Origin: Trueperaceae bacterium
GTDB lineage: Bacteria; Deinococcota; Deinococci; Deinococcales; Trueperaceae
Direction of reading: 5' to 3'
DNA: 9,094 nucleotides
Assembly: GCA_029210865.1 (NCBI GenBank)
Contig: JARGGE010000090.1
Coordinates: 1 to 9,094, forward strand
Shown: piece after piece, positions 5,449-9,094 of the stretch
Layout: each line of letters opens with the position of its first letter
Position numbering within the stretch: position 1 is the stretch's first letter
The notes under the pieces: model-generated
The model's input: only the letters and a program-made list of their open reading frames with translations
The model's database searches: none
What the model was told of the DNA's origin: nothing
Program-made: the position numbers and the translations under genes

Positions 5449-7539
5449 GTGCGCCTCGCCGTCGTGGTCCAGCGGATGGTGGTGGCCGAGGTCTCCGGGG
5501 TGCTCTTCACGGTCGATCCCGTGACCCAACACCGAGCCACCATGCTGATCGACGCGGTCCGCGGTCTGGGTGAGGCCCTGGTTGGCGGACGGATCACGCC
5601 CGACGTGTTCCGCGTCGATCGCCGGCGTATGTGGGTCCTCGAACGCGCCACCGCCGTCCCTGCCGACGGCACGCCCGAGCCGATCCTGGACGATGACCGG
5701 GTCCTCGAGCTCGCCCGGCTCGGAGGCGCCGTCGAAGCCCACTTCGGCACCCCGCAAGACATCGAGTGGGCCGTCGCCGACGGTCTCGTCCATGTGCTTC
5801 AGTCGCGGCCGATCACGTCGCTCTACCCGATCGACGCCCTGCGCTCGCCGGACGGCAGCCTGCACGTCCACTTCAGCGTCGGGCACCAACAGAGCATGAC
5901 GCGGGCGATGACGCCGCTTGGACGGTCCACGGTACTGGCGCTCGTGCCGGGCGGCGACCACGACCCGACCGCGGAGCACGCGGTCCTGCACGTCGCCGGT
6001 GGCCGTCTGTTCGCCGACGTGACCCAGGTGCTGCGCCACCCGGTCGGGCGCCGGGCGCTGATGGGGATGCTGTCCCAGCTCGACGCGCTCGCGCCGGACG
6101 CGGTGCGCGTGGCGATGGCGCGACCGGAGTTCCGCCACCGCCCGCGTCCGCGGCTCTCGTTCGCTCGCGTGCGCGGGCTGTTGGCGGTCGCGGGCCGCGT
6201 CGCGGCCACCGTGGGGTGGCGCGACCTGACCGGCTTCCGCCTCGCGGCCGAGGCCCGGATGGACGCCTTCGAGGCCGAGGCGCGCGGCCGCATCGGATCC
6301 GCGCCGCTCGGACGCGAGCGCGGCGAGGTGTCGCTCGAGGTCGCCCGGTCGGTCTTCCCGTTCCTCCTCACCTTCGTGCCCTTGGTGGCGGCAGGTGTGA
6401 TCGCGACCCGGCTGCTGACGCGGCTCGCGGGGCGTTGGCTCGACGCCGACGAGCTCGAGGCGCTCACCCTGGCCGTCCCGGGCAACGTCGTGAACGAGAT
6501 GAACCTCGCGATCGACGACCTCGCCGAGAAGGCGCGGCGCTCGCCCGAGTTGGTCGCCCGCTTCGACGCCGTGGGCGAGGACGCCCGGGCATGGCTCGCG
6601 GCCGCGGCGGGCGTCGATGGCGGTCGCGCGTTCCTGGCGGCGTTCGCGGCGTTCCTCGAGCGGTTCGGTGCGCGCGGCGCCGCCGAGATCGACCTCTCGA
6701 TGCCACGCTTCCGGGACGAGCCGATGCCGGTCCTCAAGGTGATCGCCGCCTCGCTGCGCAACGAAGGGCCCACGTACCGCGAGCGCGTCGCAGGGTACGA
6801 GGCGGAGCGCGCCGCGGCGTTCGAGCGGCTCGTCGCCGCCGCGCGCCGTGGGTTCGCGGGGCCCCTCCGGGTGCGGGCGTTGCGGCGGCTCTACCGCACG
6901 ATGGTCGAGGTGGGCGGGATGCGCGAGCACCACAAGTTCCTCGCCGTGCGCGTGCTCGCGTTGATCCGGGAGGGTGTCGTCGACCTCGCCGAACGCTTGG
7001 TCGCACGCGGCTCATTGGGCACCGTGGACGACGTCTGGTACCTGACCTGGCCGGAGTTGTCGGCGGCTTGGGGCGCTGCGCATGACGACCTCCGCGCGCG
7101 GATCGCGTCCCGACGCGCCGCCCATGCGCGCGACCAGCGTCTCTCGCCGCCGCTGATCGTCACGAGCGACGGCGAGATCCCGTCGGTGCGGTACCGCCAC
7201 GAGGGCGCGCACGACGGGGCGCTGCTCGGGAACCCGGTCTCGCCGGGGGTGATCGAGGGGCCCGCGCACGTGGTCACCGACCCCGCACGCGACGAGCTGG
7301 CGCCCGGCGAGGTCCTCGTCGCCGAGTTCACCGACCCTGGCTGGACGCCGCTGTTCATCAACGCTTCCGGGCTGGTGCTCGAGGTCGGCGGGGCGCTCAC
7401 CCACGGCGCGGTGGTCGCGCGCGAGTACGGCATCCCCGCGGTCGTCGGGGTGCGCGGCGCGACCGCCGCGATCCGCACCGGGCAGCGCGTCGGCGTCGAC
7501 GGGGACCGCGGGATCGTCGAGGTGCTGGACGGAGGCTGA
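5449..7539 (+). CDS. Rifampin phosphotransferase (Rph)/PEP-synthase-like, large C-terminal part of broken gene
   Basis: Rph enzymes use ATP to phosphorylate rifamycins through a swivelling phosphohistidine domain. The frame is open from 5266 and family-like from 5359; GTG 5449 is only the first in-frame start after the other frame stops and has no good ribosome site. Numbering from it: SGVLFTVDP (16-24), GLGEALVGG (39-47), DIEWA with Glu106, LQSRPIT with Gln118 and Arg120. The Glu-12-Gln-2-Arg spacing equals that of the ATP-site residues of Listeria Rph (297, 309, 311). SVGHQQSMTRAMTPLG (143-158) is Rph-like rather than PEP-synthase-like. A long middle region follows, then the swivel motif GGALTHGAVVAREYG with catalytic His652. 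Full-length relatives are about 865 residues. As it lacks the first half of the ATP-binding domain, catalysis is unlikely. Another ATP-grasp/PEP-utilising kinase of unknown substrate remains possible. Confidence 0.82.
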   Translation: MRLAVVVQRMVVAEVSGVLFTVDPVTQHRATMLIDAVRGLGEALVGGRITPDVFRVDRRRMWVLERATAVPADGTPEPILDDDRVLELARLGGAVEAHFGTPQDIEWAVADGLVHVLQSRPITSLYPIDALRSPDGSLHVHFSVGHQQSMTRAMTPLGRSTVLALVPGGDHDPTAEHAVLHVAGGRLFADVTQVLRHPVGRRALMGMLSQLDALAPDAVRVAMARPEFRHRPRPRLSFARVRGLLAVAGRVAATVGWRDLTGFRLAAEARMDAFEAEARGRIGSAPLGRERGEVSLEVARSVFPFLLTFVPLVAAGVIATRLLTRLAGRWLDADELEALTLAVPGNVVNEMNLAIDDLAEKARRSPELVARFDAVGEDARAWLAAAAGVDGGRAFLAAFAAFLERFGARGAAEIDLSMPRFRDEPMPVLKVIAASLRNEGPTYRERVAGYEAERAAAFERLVAAARRGFAGPLRVRALRRLYRTMVEVGGMREHHKFLAVRVLALIREGVVDLAERLVARGSLGTVDDVWYLTWPELSAAWGAAHDDLRARIASRRAAHARDQRLSPPLIVTSDGEIPSVRYRHEGAHDGALLGNPVSPGVIEGPAHVVTDPARDELAPGEVLVAEFTDPGWTPLFINASGLVLEVGGALTHGAVVAREYGIPAVVGVRGATAAIRTGQRVGVDGDRGIVEVLDGG

Positions 7540-7558
7540 GCGCGTCCGCCCGTCGCGG

Positions 7559-7564
7559 TATCCT
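7559..7564 (+). promoter_or_regulatory. Possible -10 element for the tRNA gene
   Basis: TATCCT lies 12 bases upstream of the tRNA first base, so transcription would start near 7571. No recognisable -35 is present about 17 bases upstream, where the end of the Rph-like reading frame lies. The support is positional. Confidence 0.3.
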
Positions 7565-7576
7565 CGTCCTCCACGC

Positions 7577-7653
7577 GGGCCCTTAGCTCAGTCGGTCAGA
7601 GCAGGCGACTCATAATCGCTCGGTCGCGGGTTCGAGCCCCGCAGGGCCCACCA
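7577..7653 (+). tRNA. tRNA with CAU anticodon, most likely tRNA-Ile2 (lysidine type)
   Basis: A complete 77-base cloverleaf. The acceptor stem is GGGCCCT/AGGGCCC, the D arm GCTC...GAGC, the anticodon stem GGCGA/TCGCT around loop CTCATAA, and the T arm GCGGG-TTCGAGC-CCCGC. Discriminator A73 and an encoded CCA follow (7651-7653). The anticodon CAT is shared by tRNA-fMet, elongator tRNA-Met and tRNA-Ile2. It lacks the three G-C pairs of initiator anticodon stems. The anticodon arm and its flanks (AGGCGACTCATAATCGCT) match E. coli tRNA-Ile2 as I remember it. C4-G69 and C5-G68 are present, pairs that TilS favours in that tRNA. So it probably reads AUA as Ile after C34 is changed to lysidine. Automated tools may call it Met. 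Confidence 0.92.
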
Positions 7654-7670
7654 CGTGCACGTACGCTCAT

Positions 7671-7695
7671 GCTCGACGGCGCGGTCGAGCCTTTT
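7671..7695 (+). terminator. Intrinsic terminator after the tRNA
   Basis: GCTCGAC (7671-7677), loop GGCGCG and GTCGAGC (7684-7690) form a perfect 7-bp stem, followed by C and TTTT (7692-7695). It begins 18 bases after the tRNA CCA end and lies before the next gene, as expected for a Rho-independent terminator. The short T-run is the only weak point. Confidence 0.65.
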
Positions 7696-7741
7696 GGATC
7701 GGGCGCCGCGTCCACGCTCGCCGCGAAGGGGGGGGTCTGGC

Positions 7742-8761
7742 ATGACCACAGCCATCCTGGTCGGTTGCGGGGCCATGTCGCGCGCGTGGCTCGCCGCCGC
7801 CGGGCAGATCGACGGTCTGTCGATCGTCGGCCTGGTCGACCTCGACATCGAGCGCGCTCGGTCCCGGGCCGCCGAGTTCGGCCTCGACGCCGCCGTCGGT
7901 GTCTCGGCCGTCGCGATGATCGACGACCTCCGGCCGGACGTCGTCTTCGACGTCGTCGTGCCTGCGGCCCGCGCCTCGGTCGTCCTGCCGGCGCTGGCGC
8001 GGGGCTGCCACGTGCTCACCGAGAAGCCGCTCGCGGCCACGCTCGACGAAGCGCGGGCCATCGTCGCGGCGGCCCGCGACGCTGGGCGCGTCCACGCCGT
8101 CGTCCAGAACCGCCGCTACCTCGCCGGGATCCGCCGCATCCGCCGCTTCCTCGACGGTGGCCTCATCGGCCGGACGACGAGCATCCACGGCGACTTGTTC
8201 CTCGCCCCGCGGTTCGGCGGCTTCCGGGAAGAGATGGCGCACGTCCTGCTCCTCGACATGACGATTCACACCTTCGACGTGGCCCGTGCCATGACGGGCC
8301 GCGATGCGAGGCGCGTCTACTGCCGCGAATGGGAGCCGGCGAACTCCTGGTACCGGAGCGGCTCGTCGGCCGTGGCCATCTTCGATCTGGACGGTGGTGC
8401 GGTCTTCACGTACCGCGGCAGCTGGTGCGCCGACGGCGCGCCCACGAGCTGGGAGGGCGCCTGGCGCATCGTCGGTGAGCGCGGCTCGCTGGTCTGGGAC
8501 GCGTTCCAGGGCGTCCGTGCGGAGGCAATCACCGACACTGCCGACGGCGGTTCCAGCCGGCCGGTGCCGGTCGAGGTGCCGCCCGTCGATCCGCGAGACC
8601 GCATCGGTGGCCATCTGGGCGTCATGCAGGACTTCGTGGCCGCGACCTGCGGCGGGCCGCCGCCCGAGACGGCCGGCAGCGACAACCTGAAGAGCCTGGC
8701 GATGGTCTTCGGCGCCATCCGGAGCGCCGAGACGGGGCTTCCGGTGGACATCGAGACCTGA
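7742..8761 (+). CDS. Gfo/Idh/MocA family oxidoreductase (second, distinct copy)
   Basis: A 339-residue NAD(P)-dependent dehydrogenase. ATG 7742 is chosen because AAGGGGGGGG (7726-7735) lies 6 bases upstream and the Rossmann motif begins at once: ILVGCGAMSRAW (5-16). Asp33 after strand 2 (GLVDLD) suggests NAD rather than NADP. The signature EKP is at 94-96 (catalytic Lys95). Residues LLDMTIHTFDVAR give Asp172 and His176, the inositol-dehydrogenase-type Asp-x3-His arrangement. This differs from the Asp-x3-Tyr of the other family member at 2646-3665. The C-terminal domain has the beta-sheet pattern of the family (FDLDGGAVFTYRGSW, 223-237). It stands alone between a tRNA terminator and an insertion sequence, so the context gives no substrate; a sugar, inositol or amino-sugar polyol is the usual range. 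Confidence 0.92.
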   Translation: MTTAILVGCGAMSRAWLAAAGQIDGLSIVGLVDLDIERARSRAAEFGLDAAVGVSAVAMIDDLRPDVVFDVVVPAARASVVLPALARGCHVLTEKPLAATLDEARAIVAAARDAGRVHAVVQNRRYLAGIRRIRRFLDGGLIGRTTSIHGDLFLAPRFGGFREEMAHVLLLDMTIHTFDVARAMTGRDARRVYCREWEPANSWYRSGSSAVAIFDLDGGAVFTYRGSWCADGAPTSWEGAWRIVGERGSLVWDAFQGVRAEAITDTADGGSSRPVPVEVPPVDPRDRIGGHLGVMQDFVAATCGGPPPETAGSDNLKSLAMVFGAIRSAETGLPVDIET

Positions 8762-8916
8762 GGCGTCCGGGTCGACGAGGAGGCCGCCCCTCGGGTTGGC
8801 GCCGCGCCCCTAAGCTGAAGTTGAACCGTTGATTCGTTGAGTTTGTCGTTGGGGGGCGGGTTTGTTGGTGTTTTGCGCTTGCGCGCGTAGGCACTAATAT
8901 GTCTTGCCGTGCGTCT

Positions 8917-8922
8917 TATAGT
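8917..8922 (+). promoter_or_regulatory. Probable transposase -10 element
   Basis: TATAGT matches five of six consensus bases and would start transcription near 8929, about 10 bases before the transposase ATG. No TTGACA-like hexamer is found 16-18 bases upstream. A second AT-rich hexamer TAATAT (8895-8900), with TTGCGC (8873-8878) 16 bases before it, is an alternative. Confidence 0.4.
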
Positions 8923-8927
8923 GTGCT

Positions 8928-8943
8928 ACCATGCCTGCATGGT
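8928..8943. promoter_or_regulatory. Inverted repeat over the transposase start codon
   Basis: ACCATG-CCTG-CATGGT is a perfect 6-bp inverted repeat with a 4-base spacer. The right arm contains the transposase ATG (8939). It could lower translation by hiding the start codon in a hairpin, or be a transposase or repressor site. The symmetry is plain; the role is inference. Confidence 0.35.
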
Positions 8944-9094
8944 TGAGCGTCGTAGTGGTGTTCATGTGGTTACGACGGTGCGAAGGTACAAGGATCGGGA
9001 GTACCGCGCGCACCTGTTGCGTCGTTCGTATCGTGAGGGTGGCAAGGTCAAGAAGGAGACGTTGGGCAACATCACCGCCTTGGGTGATGAGTTG
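8939..9094 (+). CDS. IS1634-like family transposase, N-terminal 52 residues (3' end outside window)
   Basis: The visible 52 residues contain HVVTTVRRYKDREYRAHLLR and SYREGGKVKKETLGNITALG. This is the typical opening of IS1634-type DDE transposases, in which a TTxR-YK-x-Y-RxHLLR-SYREGGKVK-x-T-LxNxxxL pattern precedes the catalytic domain. Full proteins of the group are about 450-600 residues; no catalytic residues are in view. I choose ATG 8939; another ATG at 8931 is out of frame. No strong ribosome site precedes it, and the start lies in an inverted repeat. Codon choice (GTT, CGT, GGT, TTG) differs from the C/G-ending codons of neighbouring genes, in keeping with mobile origin. Whether the element is intact cannot be judged. 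Confidence 0.78.
   Translation, partial: MVERRSGVHVVTTVRRYKDREYRAHLLRRSYREGGKVKKETLGNITALGDEL

Larger units (their letters stand above)
8811..9094 (+). mobile_element. Left part of an IS1634-like insertion sequence (boundary approximate)
   Basis: From about 8811 the DNA becomes clearly richer in T and A than the preceding genes, and a transposase-like frame begins at 8939 and runs off the window. The left end should lie between the oxidoreductase stop at 8761 and the transposase promoter; the base-composition change puts it near 8811. The terminal inverted repeat and target duplication cannot be checked because the right end is outside the window. Confidence 0.6.

Noticed and set aside
5359..5449. 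Programmed frameshift as explanation of the Rph-like reading frames
   Set aside because: A frameshift alone would not account for the missing ATP-binding segment, and no slippery heptamer is visible at the junction.
5245..6933. 562-residue minus-strand open frame
   Set aside because: It is antisense to the Rph-like gene, Arg/Asp/His-rich and without a domain; long antisense frames are expected at this GC content.
7577..7653. Elongator or initiator tRNA-Met
   Set aside because: No initiator-type GGG/CCC anticodon stem, and acceptor and anticodon stem pairs fit tRNA-Ile2 better; elongator Met is not fully excluded without a classifier.
7588..8061. Minus-strand frame of 157 residues ending in a GSNPRPSDYESPALTD-like tail
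   Set aside because: That tail is the antisense translation of the tRNA gene, a well-known false protein; the rest is antisense to the second oxidoreductase.
8776..8793. CGAGG/CCTCG stem after the second oxidoreductase as a terminator
   Set aside because: Only 5 bp with an 8-base loop and no T-run; too weak to call in such GC-rich DNA.
1..9094. CRISPR array or tandem repeat block
   Set aside because: No regularly spaced direct repeats were seen anywhere in the window.

Overview
This window looks like chromosomal DNA of a high-GC actinobacterium. By eye it is roughly 70% GC with strong G/C at third codon positions. GGAGG-type ribosome sites, a possibly leaderless tetR and an IS1634-like transposase start fit that picture; no marker allows a finer placement, and the phylum call is inference.

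Left part (1-2581): a peptide/nickel-type (Dpp/Opp) ABC importer on the minus strand, permease B then permease C, the latter cut by the window edge. It diverges from a plus-strand M19 (membrane-dipeptidase-like) protein. The ~100-bp divergent gap holds a perfect 7-bp inverted repeat (1515-1532) beside a possible -10 for the importer. Uptake and cleavage of small peptides or related amides is a natural joint role, but the M19 protein lacks several canonical metal ligands.

Middle (2646-4262): a GFOR/xylose-dehydrogenase-like Gfo/Idh/MocA oxidoreductase on the plus strand, possibly co-transcribed with the M19 gene. It converges across a GC-rich hairpin on an unrecognised 171-residue minus-strand protein.

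Regulator and resistance-like operon (4263-7539): a divergent control region with several inverted repeats of TATGCAAC/GTTGC type precedes a TetR regulator. One base after the tetR stop begins a gene of the PEP-synthase/rifampin-phosphotransferase (Rph) family. That gene is broken: its N-terminal 80-odd codons and its remaining ~725 codons lie in different frames, and the segment expected between them (the Arg-containing AVRSSAT part of the ATP-grasp domain) is absent. The swivel-domain histidine and the rest of the ATP-site residues are intact. It is best read as a recent deletion pseudogene or an assembly collapse.

Right part (7577-9094): a tRNA with a CAU anticodon that resembles the lysidine-dependent tRNA-Ile2 rather than tRNA-Met, followed by a hairpin/T-run terminator; then a second, distantly related Gfo/Idh/MocA oxidoreductase; then a drop in GC and the 5' end of an IS1634-like transposase running off the window.

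I see no CRISPR array, phage module or clearly novel multi-gene system. The most notable points are the lesion in the Rph-like gene, the TetR operator region, the M19 active-site variant and the tRNA identity.
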